DNA from: Cunninghamia lanceolata | Taxonomy: Eukaryota > Streptophyta > Pinopsida > Cupressales > Cupressaceae | Length of the DNA stretch: 64,000 bases | NCBI GenBank assembly: GCA_027924645.1 | Contig: BSBN01000297.1 | Coordinates: 1,922,001-1,986,000 of the forward strand | Direction: 5' to 3' | Part shown: piece after piece, positions 11,062 through 21,849 of the stretch | Numbering within the stretch: position 1 is the first letter of the stretch | Layout of the letters: the number at the start of each line of letters is the position of its first letter | Made by a program: the position numbers and the translations under genes | Notes under the pieces: generated by a model | Seen by the model: the letters and a program-made list of their open reading frames with translations, nothing else | Databases searched by the model: none | Told to the model about the DNA's origin: nothing

Positions 11062-11887
11062 AAGGATGGTAGTCTACATGAAAGAAGTAAGCACTTGTCA
11101 TGCCCATATTTGCCATGTGGTTATGACATGATAACCACATATAATGTCCACATTTTCCATGTGGTCATGACATGAGTTACCAAACATTCTCCCACCTGAC
11201 TCTAAAATCCCCCTCGCGCGCAACATGCGCACTCGGTGACACACTCACGTAACGTAGCTGTCTCTACAACTAACGTCAGGTGCATCACCTGAAGGTGGGG
11301 AAGGTCAATCACAACGGGATGATGTGACTCTCACTTCGCCATCCCTATGAAACATAAGCCACTAAGGGGGTGTGTGTCGCAAGGAGCGACACTAAGAGGG
11401 TAGGATTTCGTTCTAGATTCCAACCCTAGAGTTACCAATATGAAGTGGAATGATCTCAATATAAATCAAAATCTAACCTAAGGAACATTAACAACTTAAG
11501 TAAATAAATGTTAAATTAACACTATAGTCAAATTCGACCAAAATATTTAAATAAGCCTCTAATGCATAAAGAGAAAAATTAATCAAATTTATTTAATTTT
11601 GTAAACCTCCTATAGTTGATGAGATGGCGTTATGCTGTTGAAATCACTATAGGATTTATTCCATTTTGAATCGTTAGGCTGTCGAAATTTCTCTAGCCTA
11701 ATACATTAATACATTAATACATTGGAATGTGACATATGAAGATTTAATATATTAAACCTTCTTTATAATACTTTCTTTTGGCAATGGAAAATATTGTTAC
11801 AAAATAATAATTTTAATTTACCCACATTAAAACAATAAAGTATTGTTTTAATTTTTTACCTTTGATTTTAATTGTCTGTAATTAAAC
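11062..11887. other. gypsy 3' internal spacer, unassigned
   Basis: No coding sequence was found. From 11112 to 11175 the phrase 'ccatgtggt(t/c)atgacatga' occurs twice. From 11205 to 11400 the base composition becomes GC- and CpG-richer (ctcgcgcgcaacatgcgc), with a small palindrome at 11278 (caggtgcatcacctg). The last five bases, taaac (11883-11887), are the target duplication of the copia insertion. Confidence 0.5.
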
Positions 11888-14040
11888 TGTTGAACACACC
11901 CAGATACTGAGAGGGGGGGGTGAATCAGTATCCAAACAAACTTCAAATCCTTCGAAGCGGATTAAAACTTAAACATTACAACATTGCCATAAACATGAAA
12001 GATCAACACAATGCACATAAAGACATAACAACAGATATACGTGGAAAACCCCAACAGGGGAAAAACCACGGTGAGGATTCACTCACAATATATGAAGCTC
12101 AAAAATTACAACTTTGTTTTAGGGCTACAACCCAAGGAAGCTACTACTCCCTGAAGAAAGGTTTTAGGGTCACTCCTAAGGAAGCTACAAATTCCTGCTA
12201 ACTTTATTTTAGGGCTACAACCCAAGGAAGCAACTGAGAATGAACTCATAAAAGATTACGGCATGATAGTCCTTCTACTATCTGAAAACTGACATTGAAA
12301 CTCACTCCTTTGATGATTGCACTTCTGCCTCTTCACTCCAACTTTTGATGATTGAATTAGTTAGGTATACTCTTTACTTCCCTCCTATCTAAAAAATGTC
12401 TTCAAGATGAATCAGTACAACCCTTATTGCTTCTACTCTTTCTCCTTCAGTCACACATCATAATGCATATCATATTCATATTCTGCTCTTTACACACTCA
12501 TTTTCTCATCTTCACAATCATACCCCACCTAGATCAACTAGGTTTACAATATATACATGACATTACATTGATTACATTACAAGTCAGCCAATACAATAAG
12601 AATATTACAATTTACAAGTCGACCAGAGATCACACAACATGAAACATGTAGAGTGCAAACCCTAACATGAACTACACACCACTCTAAGAAGAGAAACATG
12701 CCTTGCGGGCCCCAACACATGCTTAACCTGGTCCTAAAAATCCTTCACAGCATCATCCTTCAAAGAATAACATCCGTACATCACGCTCATTGGAAATAGG
12801 TCACCCTTAAGCAAGAACACATGAAGTTGTAGCACATCGGTCATTACAATCTTGGTGGTACTCATGAAAGATTGAACATTGCTTGCACTTCTCCTAGATG
12901 AGTCAGCAGGACCTATACACCATCTCCAAATGCTCCTTGAACTCCGCATAACAAGAACATTGTGGTGCACATCACCAACATACCTCAGTCGGCCTCAACA
13001 ACAATAACTCTTCCCATACTAACTTGAAAATTTTGTGCGAAACTGGAAACTTGAAAGATTTGCATGTACATCAAATCTGAGAAGCATAGAGACATGTATA
13101 ATGTCCACATGAACTCACATGAACTCATATAACTAATCTATACAATCTCCAACTAGCGCAAGTACTCAATCATGTGTCCTGAGAACAATTAGGCATCTAG
13201 AACCATCTGTAGTACACTATCATTTGAAAATTGAACTTTCAGACCATCAAAACATCTGAAACTCATATGGATTCACTTATACACTACTCTAAACATATCC
13301 TCAAAACCGCACAGCTATATCTATCACTACGGAGGAATGCAGAGCATTCAAACAATCCTTCATCATCACATCATTTTGCCAGAGCACAGACCGAAACTCT
13401 GTCACTTATAACTTTCACTGTGGAGGAGCAAATGATATAAAACTTTGGATTTAGCACCTTTACAACAAACTAAACTTTACTTCTGAACCACATGATCATA
13501 TCTTCAAATGCTGAGGAATGCAAAGTATTTTACCAGGCAGTCTTCTAGGCAACTTCCTGCAGCAAAAACCTTCACCAACTTCTGGAGACCAGAACCTTCT
13601 TATATCAAAAAATACTTCCTTAAGATCATCAGAAACGAGAATACAACATGTTGCGGGTCATCAATAACATCTTCTCAACCTCAACATAGCTTCTAATTCC
13701 CATCTTAATATATCATCATTCATCTTAATGCTTCTAATTCCTATGTTAATATATCATCATTAAATCATCTCTGTTGACCACAAACATGCTCAATACAACT
13801 TTACTTAACATTAATCAAGGCATGACATCCAACCATGAACATCAACAACCACTGCTAGCACACCATCAACATAGTATAACATCATCATAAGCATCCAAGC
13901 ATAGTGTTGACATCAAAGACAACCATACAACCACATCAGTGACAAACTTAGGTAACATATGTGCAATGCTCATTAGTGTTGACATCAATGACAACCACAC
14001 AACCACATCAGTGACAACCTTAGGTAATGTGTGTACAATA
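11888..14040 (-). repeat. 3' LTR of the copia 11888-20656
   Basis: It opens TGTTGAACACACC and closes ..GTGTACAATA; the terminal CA has mutated to TA compared with the partner LTR. Near the left end is the widespread plant copia motif CTGAGAGGGGGGGGTGAATCAG (11908-11929). A U5-type motif (gtggaaaaccccaacagggg) follows near 12040. A minus-strand TATA-like tract (TGTATATATTG) lies near 12550. Internal short repeats occur at 13700-13760 and 13905-14040 ('gttgacatca(a/t)(a/t)gacaacca'). Frames such as 12734-12970 are incidental. Confidence 0.9.
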
Positions 14041-14054
14041 ATCTCCCCCTTTGG
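14041..14054 (-). other. copia polypurine tract
   Basis: The minus strand reads CCAAAGGGGGAGAT against the LTR edge at 14040. Further G-rich tracts on the same strand occur at about 14082-14093, 14184-14193 and 14236-14245, so this element has several PPT-like runs between RNase H and the LTR. Confidence 0.8.
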
Positions 14055-14265
14055 AATTGATGGCAAAACACACCTGCTCATTCTCCCCCCTTTGACATCA
14101 AGGACAAAGGGCAACTTCTTCTCCTCCTTAGGTTACAAACTCTCATTTTCAACCTTCTCCCTATCAACAACAACTACTACTTGCTCCCCCCGAGAGGTAG
14201 CCACCATCAGTCCAGGAAAAAGATATAGCATGAACTCCCCCTGGACAGATACACCAACTATGCAT

Positions 14266-14616
14266 CTAGCAAGAAGGAGGGGCAATTACCCCTAATTTCT
14301 GCCAGAGATACTCAAAAGCATCCTTTGCAAGAGACTTTGTGAAAATGTCTGCAATCTGATCCTTTGTTGGAACATATTCCAACTTCACTTCTTTCTCTGC
14401 AACCTTCTCTCTCAAAAAGTGATACCTAATTGATATATGCTTGGTTCTAGAATGCATCACTAGATTCTTGGAAATATTGATAACACTAGTATTATCACAC
14501 AAGATAGGAATAGGCTCATCATACATTACCTTGATATCCTTCAAAGTTTGCTTCATCCACAACTTGTGTACAGTAGGATGCTGCTGCAATATACTCTACC
14601 TCTGCAGTTGATAAGG
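14266..14616 (-). pseudogene. copia RNase H, C-terminal half
   Basis: The minus-strand frame 14589-14266 reads PIPILCDNTSVINISKNLVMHSRTKHISIRYHF in part, the conserved copia RNase H block with catalytic Asp (CDN) and the SRTKHI motif. It then runs into KDQIADIFTKSLAKD, the usual C-terminus. It is separated from its N-terminal half (15054 upward) only by the 5S-derived insert. Removing the insert by eye restores the phrase KKQDSV-SLSTAEVEY across the junction, apart from changes in the short stretch 14590-14616. RNase H would degrade the RNA template. Confidence 0.85.
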
Positions 14617-14621
14617 ATACT

Positions 14622-15048
14622 ACTCATGAAATATGGGTCATGTGTACTCAAAAACTCCGCGTTAAACCCTGAAATAAAAATCATAATTTGACATCCTGCG
14701 AAAAATACCTCCTACTTATCAATTGATGAGCTAAAGGGGCTCTATAATGAATGGTTCATAAGGCACAACACTTGCTGAAGGTTTTGCAAATGGGGTAGCA
14801 AGCTAAGTGGGCTTGATCTTGGGGGAAACTCCATGGTTAAGCGCACTTGAGTCAGAGTAGTACTGGGATGGGTGACCTCCCGAGAAGTCCCGATGCTTCA
14901 CCCCTGTGTGCATCACCTAGATGCAATGAGTGCTAAGTGGACCATTCATTAACATGAGAGATGGGTTCATGTGAACCACTACTAATGAAATATGGGTCAT
15001 GTGTTTGACTCAAAAACTCTGCAGTTAAACCCTGAAATAAAAATCATA
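14622..15048 (+). mobile_element. 5S rRNA-derived mobile element with terminal direct repeats
   Basis: This 427-bp insert splits the copia RNase H frame and is flanked by atact (14617-14621 and 15049-15053), a 5-bp target duplication. Its ends are direct repeats of 64 bp (14622-14685) and 68 bp (14981-15048). They differ mainly by a 4-bp gap and a few substitutions. The middle carries a 5S rRNA-like segment. The ends are not TG..CA. A Cassandra-like TRIM carrying 5S sequence, or a 5S-derived SINE whose ends were duplicated, are the known comparisons; neither fits fully. Confidence 0.8.
14808..14906 (+). pseudogene. 5S rRNA-like segment inside the small element
   Basis: The stretch matches the 3' two thirds of plant 5S rRNA. 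It keeps the internal pol III promoter: box A-like ggttaagcgcacttgag (14835-14851), the intermediate element gagtagtac (14855-14863 region) and box C-like ggatgggtgacctcc (14866-14880). The sequence gagaagtcccgatgcttcaccc follows. The first third of 5S is only weakly recognisable. Because it sits inside a mobile insert, it is not a functional 5S gene, but the promoter could still drive pol III transcription of the element. Confidence 0.8.
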
Positions 15049-15722
15049 ATACTGAATCTTGTTTCTTACTATGCCATGAAATAGATCTACTTCCTAAAAA
15101 TAAAGCACTATCACTTGTACTTCTTCTATCATCAACACAACTAGCCCAATCAGCATCAGTGTAAGCACTCAGATCAAAATCATTACCTCTTGGATACCAT
15201 AGGCCATAATCCAGAGTTCCCTTCAAATATCTGAATATTCTTTTCATTGCCTTCTCATGAGTTTGTTTAGGATTAACTTGAAATCTAGCAACCGCACATA
15301 CTGCATGCATAATATCAGGTCCAGAAGCAGTCAAGTACAATAATCCTCTAATCATAGATATATAAAGAGTCTGATCAACCTCCAGTGACTCATCATTCTT
15401 GCTCAAGTGACAACTACTAACCATAGGAGTACTTATTGGTTTGGACTCCTCCATACCAAATTTCTTCAACATCTCTCTAACATACTTAGCTTGAGAAACA
15501 AAGATACCATCATCTAGCTGAACAATTTGAAGCCCAAGGAAGAAAGACATCTCACCAATCATAGACATATCAAACTCTTTTTGCATCTCCAACAAACCTC
15601 TTACACATATCGTCATCTCCACCAAAGATGATGTCATCAACATACACTGCAACTATCAAGATCATGTCTCCTTCTTCTTTAATGTAAAGATTACTATCTG
15701 TGGTACCTTTCTTGAAGCCTTG
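15049..15722 (-). pseudogene. copia RT C-terminal half and RNase H N-terminus
   Basis: The frame 15652-15044 reads EMSFFLGLQIVQ, GIFVSQAKYVREMLKKFGM, then RGLLYLTASGPDIMHAVC and KRIFRYLKGTLDYGLWYP, and enters RNase H at YTDADWASCVDDRRSTS. The catalytic YVDDIIFGG box lies just upstream in another frame (about 15645-15620), so a frameshift separates the palm from the rest. A stop near 15722 separates it from the RT N-terminus. Conserved SLIGSL is altered (SMIRGL). Confidence 0.88.
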
Positions 15723-16253
15723 CTAAAGTAAGTACTTATCCAACCAAGCATACCAAGCTCTAGGAGCTTGCTTGAGTCCATACAAAGCCTTTTTGAGTCT
15801 GCACACCATGTCTAGATCTTTTGATAACCGAAAACCATCAAGTTGCTCAATGTAGACCTCTTCCTCTAGATCACCATTCAAAAATGCTGACTTGACATCC
15901 ATTTGATAAACCTTGAAATTCTTGTGAGCAGCAAGGGCAAGAAACATCCTGATTGCCTCCATCCTGGCTACTAGAGCAAAAGTCTCCTCAAAATCAATGC
16001 CTTCAACTTGAGAATAGCCCTTACACACCAATCTTGCTTTGTTCCTCACAACTTCACCATCTGCATTCAGTTTGTTCCGGAGTACCCACTTTGTTCCTAT
16101 AACATTCTTATTGGCTTGTCTGGGAACCAATTCCCATGTTTGATTCTTCTCTATCTGATCCAATTCTTCTTCCATTCCCTTCAACCATCCATCATCTTTG
16201 CTAGCATTAGCAAAGGTTTTCGGCTCTAACTTTGATAGTAAACACAAATTCAC
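15723..16253 (-). pseudogene. copia RT N-terminal half
   Basis: This 176-codon open frame contains [22 protein letters not shown], then [59 protein letters not shown] in consecutive blocks, and [24 protein letters not shown]. These are the fingers and palm of copia RT, including the first catalytic Asp in QMDVKSAF. It ends [16 protein letters not shown] before a stop. The open start at 16253 is where integrase should end; the upstream sequence jumps straight to Gag zinc knuckles, marking the deletion. Confidence 0.9.
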
Positions 16254-16368
16254 TTGCTATACATATCCATGTCATCATTAACCATTCTTCTAAAGATTTC
16301 AGCATCTTATGCTTTTCAGGGGTTTGAAAAGATTTTCAATTGCAACCCCCTTGAGCCAATACTTTCTT

Positions 16369-16990
16369 CTAGTTACGAGAAGATCCATCTGCACTAGGCA
16401 GATGTACAGATCCTTCCTTTACTTTACTTTCTTCTTTCTTCTTCCATATCTTGTTCATTTTCCTCTTTTGATTATCAGTGTCAATCTTCTTTTGAGGAGT
16501 AGAAGGTTTTACATTCTTTCCCTTGAAGAACCTTGCAATGTGTCCTGATTTATTGCAATTGTAGCAGGTGACACTAGATTGCGAAGCATAATCACCTCTT
16601 CTCACATTAGATCTACAATTAGTAGCCTTATGACCAAACTTGTTGCATGTGTAGTAGTAACCATAGAAGAATTGAGAAGTCATAGCATTATTCTTATTCA
16701 TGAAACCATTCCTCATCACTTTACTTTTGTATTCATTAGTCTTATGACCAACTTTATTGGAATCATAACACTGACCATGAAATGAATGAGAGTTCACAGC
16801 ATTGTACCTTGGAGGCCTACATGAATTTTGATTCATCTTGCTTCCACATTCATCAGCCTTGTGACCAATCTTATTACAAGCATATCAATTACCATTGAAA
16901 GCTTGAGGATACCTGGTAAGAGCAGTTTGTTTAGGAACAGGCTTTTTGAAGTTCTTCTTCTTGTTATTCTTTCTTTGTCTCTAGAAAGGA
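16369..16990 (-). pseudogene. copia Gag zinc-knuckle array
   Basis: The frame 16836-16369 and its upstream extension hold four knuckles of the CCHC type in a row. They are ACNKIGHKADEC (about 16880-16850, before the ORF start), CYDSNKVGHKTNEY, YTCNKFGHKATNC and CYNCNKSGHIARFF. Two have lost a cysteine. A fifth lies upstream at about 17700. Most copia Gags carry one knuckle, so the array is an expansion. The basic tail (KRKMNKIWKKK) follows. Knuckles bind element RNA during packaging. The array runs into the deletion junction that removes protease and integrase. Confidence 0.82.
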
Positions 16991-17006
16991 ATGAATCCAT
17001 CTTCTT

Positions 17007-17471
17007 CTACATCTCCAGAGGCATTCTTCTTAGGATCTTCACTGCGGATTTTTTCTTCCTTTGTTTTAGACTTTCCTTCTGCTTTGAAGTTATCATATAA
17101 GTTTGCAAATGCACTGTTATAGGACTTTTCCTCTTTTCAAAGCCAAGACCAGATTTTTCTTTTGATGGATTTTGAGAGTTAATAAACTCATCAAGAATCT
17201 CATAACCTCCTTTTAGTTTTAAACCTTTGTCAATTTGTTCTTTTTCTTTTTCTAGCTCTTTTCTCATAGTGACAACTTCTTCGTCAAGTTTTGAACATTC
17301 AACTGCTTTCTCATTGAGCTTGATATTTAAGTAGTCTTCAATCCTCTTGCCTTCTTCAACTTGAATCTTCAAGTTATCAATTGCTTCTTCTGCTTCTTCA
17401 AGCTTAGCTTTATATTCTTTGTTTTCTTTCTCTACTTGTGTTCCATTTGCCACCTCATCATTTTTGCTCAC
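17007..17471 (-). pseudogene. copia Gag coiled-coil segment
   Basis: This 154-codon frame is rich in Glu and Lys with heptad spacing (EENKEYKAKLEEAEEAIDNLKI region, then KLDEEVVTMRKELEKEK) and predicts a coiled coil over roughly residues 15-85. It is followed by INSQNPSKEKSGLGFEK, a phrase typical of long plant copia Gags. The C-terminal 40 residues switch to a lysine-rich shadow frame, so a frameshift is likely near 17120. It would mediate Gag-Gag contacts. A stop at 17471-17499 separates it from the preceding knuckle domain. Confidence 0.75.
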
Positions 17472-17498
17472 ATCAATTGTCTTTGGTTTTGTGGATGC

Positions 17499-18059
17499 CT
17501 ATTGACCAATGTTCTCCTTGTTAAATATTCCTTTTGTTGTTTCCATGAATAAGACTTCTTTTGTTTCATCATCAGATGAGTAGTGGTCTTCATTATATTC
17601 CTCAGATAAGTAGCCTTCTTCCTCAGCATACAAACTATTCTTCTTGCTGCTAGTTCTTAATTTGCATTTTGAAGCAATGTGCCCAATTTTACCACAATTG
17701 AAACATTTTAAAGGTAACTTACCTTTGTATTTGCCTGTTCCCTTCTTCAATCTTCTTACAAAGTTTGCCTCTACCTCATCAAGGTCATCATCTTGATCAG
17801 TTCCTTCATCTTTTGTCTTCTTACTTGCTTTGAATACTGCATCCTTCTTTGGAGCACCTTTGTCAAATTCTCTCATTTCAAAGGCTGTGAGAGAGCCAAA
17901 CAATTGATCTATTGTATATTTATCCAAATCCTGAGTTTCCTCAATAGCAGAAACCTTGTGATTGTAGGATTTAGGGAGAGATCTTAGAACCTTCTTCACA
18001 ATCTCATCTTCTTTCACTTCTCCACCAAGTCCTCTAATGCCATTAACTATTTCATCCAC
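17499..18059 (-). pseudogene. copia Gag core and first zinc knuckle
   Basis: The frame reads EIVNGIRGLGGEVKEDEIVKKVLRSLPKSY, the conserved UBN2 core, then TIDQLFGSLTAFEMRE. It then has an acidic linker and the intact knuckle CFNCGKIGHIASKC (about residues 138-151). A Ser/Glu/Asp-rich tail follows. The preceding 50 bases carry the missing link (SEEDISSYML) in frame but with a stop just before VDEIVNG, and a frameshift near 18110 disconnects it from the N-terminal piece. Confidence 0.88.
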
Positions 18060-18105
18060 CTAGAGCATGTAACTAGAAATGTCTTCTTCTGACATTCTCA
18101 AGGTC

Positions 18106-18429
18106 TTAAATTTGCTTCACTTTACTATCTCTTTCATAAATGGTGTTAAGTTTATTCCAGACATCCTGAGAATATTTGCAACCCATTACCTTCACAAGTT
18201 CGGAATCAGCTAGCGCACTCATGATAACACTCTTTGCCTTGGCATTGTTCTCATACAACTTAATCTCATCTGCATCTGTAGGATCACTAGTAGGAGTAGT
18301 GTAATCCTTCTTGACAGATTTCCAAATACCATACCCTAGAGAAGATAAATAGTTTTCCATCCTTAGCTTCCAGAAGAAATAATTTGTTCCATCAAACATA
18401 GGTGCCTTGTGATATCCATTGTGAGCCAT
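18106..18429 (-). pseudogene. copia Gag N-terminus
   Basis: This frame starts MAHNGYHKAPMFDGTNYFFWKLRMENYL, the canonical Gag start of this copia type (DUF4219/UBN2 region). It contains AKSVIMSALADSELVKVMGC and DVWNKLNTIYE. It begins 44 bases from the PBS, so 18429 is probably the true start. The frame ends in KVKQI where a frameshift interrupts it. Confidence 0.9.
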
Positions 18430-18472
18430 CCCAAACCTTCCTCAAGCAGTTAAGCTTTTTCTGAGTAACCTA

Positions 18473-18484
18473 GCTCTGATACCA
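18473..18484 (-). other. copia primer-binding site
   Basis: The plus strand gctctgatacca (minus TGGTATCAGAGC) is an exact match to the copia tRNA-iMet site. It lies two bases from the 5' LTR edge at 18487. Confidence 0.92.
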
Positions 18485-18486
18485 AT

Positions 18487-20656
18487 TGTTGAACACACCT
18501 AGATACTGAGAGAGGGGTGAATCAGTATCCAAACAAACTTCAAATCCTCTGAAGCAGATTAAAACTTAAACATTATAGCATTACCATAAACATGAAAGAT
18601 CAACACAATGTACAACACATAACACCAGATATACGTGGAAAACCCCAATAGGGGAAAAACCACGATGATGATTAACTCATAATATATGAAGCTAAAAAAA
18701 TACAACTTTGTTTTAGAGCTACAACCCAAGGAAGCTACTACTCCCTGAAGAAAGGTTTTAGGGTCACTCCTAAGGAAGCTACAACTCCCTGCTGACTTTG
18801 TTTTAGGGTTACAACCCAAGGAAACAACTAGTCCTTGAATTGAGAATGAACTCATAAAAGATTAAAACATGACAGTCCTTCTACTGTCTGAAAACTGACA
18901 TTGAAGGTCACTCCTTTGATGATTGTACTTTTGCCTCTTCACTCCACCTTTTGATGATTAAATCAATTGGGCACACTCTTTACTTCCCTCCTATCTGAAA
19001 AATGTCTTCAAGATGAATCATAACAACTCTTATTGCTTCTGCTCTTTCTCCTTTAGTCGTACATCATAATGCATATCATATTCATATTCTACTCTTTACA
19101 CACTTATTTTCTCATCTTCACAATCATACCCCACCTAGATCAACTAGGTTTACAATATATACATGATATTACATTGATTACATTACAAGTCAGCCAATAC
19201 AATAAGAATATTACAATTTACAAGTCAACCAGAGATCACACAACATGAAACATGTAGAGGGCAAACCCTAACATGAACTACACACCACTCTAGGAAGAGA
19301 AACATGCCTTGCAGACCCCAACGCATGCTTAACTTGTTCCTAAACATCCTTCATAGCATCATCCTTCAAAGAATAACATCCACATGTCATGCTCATTTGA
19401 AATAGGTCATCCTTAAGCAAGAACACATGAATCTTGTAGCACATCGGTCATTACAATCTTGGCGATACTCATAAAAAATTAAATATTGCTTGCACTTCTC
19501 TCAGATGAGTCGGCGAGACCTATACACCATCTCAAAATGCTCCTTGAACTTTGCACAACAAGAACATTGTGGCACACATTACCAACATACCTCAGTTGGC
19601 TTCAACAATAATAATTCTTCCCATACTGACTTGAAAACTTTTGCAGAACTGGAAACTTGAAAGATTTGCATGTGCATCAAACTTGAGAAGCATAGAGACA
19701 TGTAGAATGTCCACATGAACTCATATAACTAATCTATACAATCTCCAACTGGCACAAGTACTCAATCATGTGTCCTGAGAACAATTAGGCATTCAGAACC
19801 ATCTATAGTACACTGTCATTTGAAAATTGAACTTGCATACCATCAAAACATTTGAAACTCATATGTATGTACTTATACACTACTCTAAACATATCCTCAA
19901 AACCGCACAACCATATCTATCACTGCAGAGGAATGCAGAGCATTCCAACAATCCTTCATCATCACCTCATTCTACCAGAGCATAGACTAGAACTCTGTCA
20001 CTTATAACTTTCATTTCAAAGTAAAAAATGATATGAATCTTTGGATTTAGAACCTTTACAACAAACTGAACTTAACTTCTGAACCGCCTGATCATATCTT
20101 CAAATGCAAAGGAATGCAAAGCATTTTATTAGGCAGTCTTCCAGGCAACTTCCTGCAGTAGAAACCTTCACCAACTTTTAGAGACTAGAACCTTCTTATA
20201 TCAACACATACTTCCTTAGGATCATCAGAAAAGAACATACAACATGTTGCAGGTCATCAACAATATCTTCTCAACCTCAACATAGATTCTAATTCCCATC
20301 TTAATATATCATCATTCATCTTAATGCTTCTAATTCCCATCTTAATATATCACGATTAAATCATCTATGTTGACCACAAACATGCTCAATACAACTTTAA
20401 TTGACATTAATCAAGGCATGACATCCAACCATGAACATCAACAACCAACCATGAATATCAGCAACCACTGCTAGCACACCATCAACGTAGTATATCATCA
20501 TCATAAGTATCCAAGCATAGTGTTGACATCAAAGACAACCACACAACCACATCAATGACAAACTTAGGTAACATATGTGCAATGCTCATTAGTGTTGACA
20601 TCAATGACAACCACACAACCACATCAGTGACAACCTTAGGTAACATGTGTGCAACA
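18487..20656 (-). repeat. 5' LTR of the copia 11888-20656
   Basis: The LTR opens TGTTGAACACACC and ends GTGTGCAACA with intact TG..CA. It aligns with 11888-14040 throughout, including the GAGAG-GGGTGAATCAG motif, which is shortened here. Differences include a small local duplication near 20435-20460 ('aaccaaccatgaatatcagc') and scattered substitutions, perhaps 6-8% by eye. taaac follows at 20657. Confidence 0.92.
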
Positions 20657-21840
20657 TAAACGCCTAGCTACGGAAAGACAAAATCACCACCATGGGATCA
20701 AATTTTGTCCAAAGGCCATGAAAATTTGCGAGTGTTTATAAATCCTAAAGAACATTGTGCATTCACCAGAATTGAATAATTAACAAATTTCTAGGAATTC
20801 CTTTGCAATAGAACTAGTCCACAGGCAATTTAATAAAATTTTCGCTATGACCACCAAACTTGCCCGACGAACCTAAAATTGGAACTGGAGACTCCTGGTG
20901 AATAACTAAAACTTGTGCATTTTCTAGAATTTGGGAAATTTTTAATTTTAATAATGTTTTATGAACTTGCCTGTAGATGCTGGAATATTAAATTTGGACC
21001 CAAAACTCGCCTGATCACCTTAAAATCAAAACTTGCAGGAGTTTACACATTATCAAGACCTTTTGCCAAATAGATTTCAAATACGAGATTTGGATTTTGA
21101 GATTTTAATTCTAGAAGTTTTCAAGCCAACCTGCCACTCTAAGGGCTAAAAAGAAGGTTTCTCCGCCTAACTGAAGGTCAATCTGCTTCTAAAATGAGGC
21201 ACACAATCAAGTTGCAACATTGTGCAAGTGAACAGTTGACTAAGAGCTAACAATGAGAATATTGATGATATGATTGCCAATCAAACACTTGTGGATCACT
21301 AGGTACGAGAAATGAGAAAACCCTCTCTTGAAACCTGAGATTTTCATTTTGTTGATTTCACTTGAAAATGTTTGATATTCTTACATTTTCTTGTTGCATT
21401 TGTCTAGGTTCTGGGTGTTTATTGTTTTCTTTGCTTTCATAGGCTTGTTTTTATTGTTTACCTTATTTTTTGAGCCTACTTTGTCTTTCTAGGGTGTGGG
21501 ACCAAATTGTCCCTTTTGCTAGGGCAAATCACCCATGTTGCCAAGGCAAATCTCCTAGGGAGATTTGGCCTGCTAAAAGGGGCGATTTGGGAAAAAAGTA
21601 TGTAGGCAAAAGTTGGGTAGAAACAATATTTTTAATGCTCATGTTTCTCCGATTTTGATACTAACTTCTCTTTTTATTACAAGTTTTCAAGAAAATATTT
21701 AATTTTTAGGATTTTGAAGGTTTTATGACTTTTTTGCAATTTTTTATTTTCTACTTTTTATGATTTTCTATGTTTTTGATGATCTGATTTGGTGTTTTCG
21801 TGCTTGGAAGGACACTTACATTCAATATAATGTTACTCAT
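20657..21840. other. gypsy interior or older repeat, unassigned
   Basis: No gene is recognised. The phrase at 21521-21600 ('gggcaaatcaccc', 'cctagggagatttggcc', 'aaaaggggcgatttggg') closely resembles wording within the gypsy LTRs (10500-10620, 21540 and 41700). It therefore probably belongs to the same gypsy family. The small frame 21470-21658 overlaps this and is not taken as a gene. Confidence 0.45.
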
Positions 21841-21849
21841 GAGTAGGCC

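Larger units (their letters stand above)
11888..20656 (-). mobile_element. Ty1/copia element with perfect TSD, lacking protease and integrase
   Basis: This is an 8.77-kb minus-strand element with 2.15-kb LTRs (11888-14040 and 18487-20656). It has a 5-bp target duplication taaac (11883-11887 and 20657-20661), a tRNA-iMet PBS at 18473-18484 and a PPT at 14041-14054. The internal order is Gag with coiled coil and zinc knuckles, then RT and RNase H. Protease and integrase are absent between Gag (ending about 16369) and RT (starting 16253), so the copy could not have moved by itself. It is interrupted by a 5S-derived insert (14622-15048). It lies inside the gypsy at 8627-42195. Confidence 0.92.

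Noticed and set aside
14808..14906. A functional 5S rRNA gene
   Set aside because: The first third is missing or altered, and the segment is within a mobile insert flanked by a target duplication. No tandem array is present.
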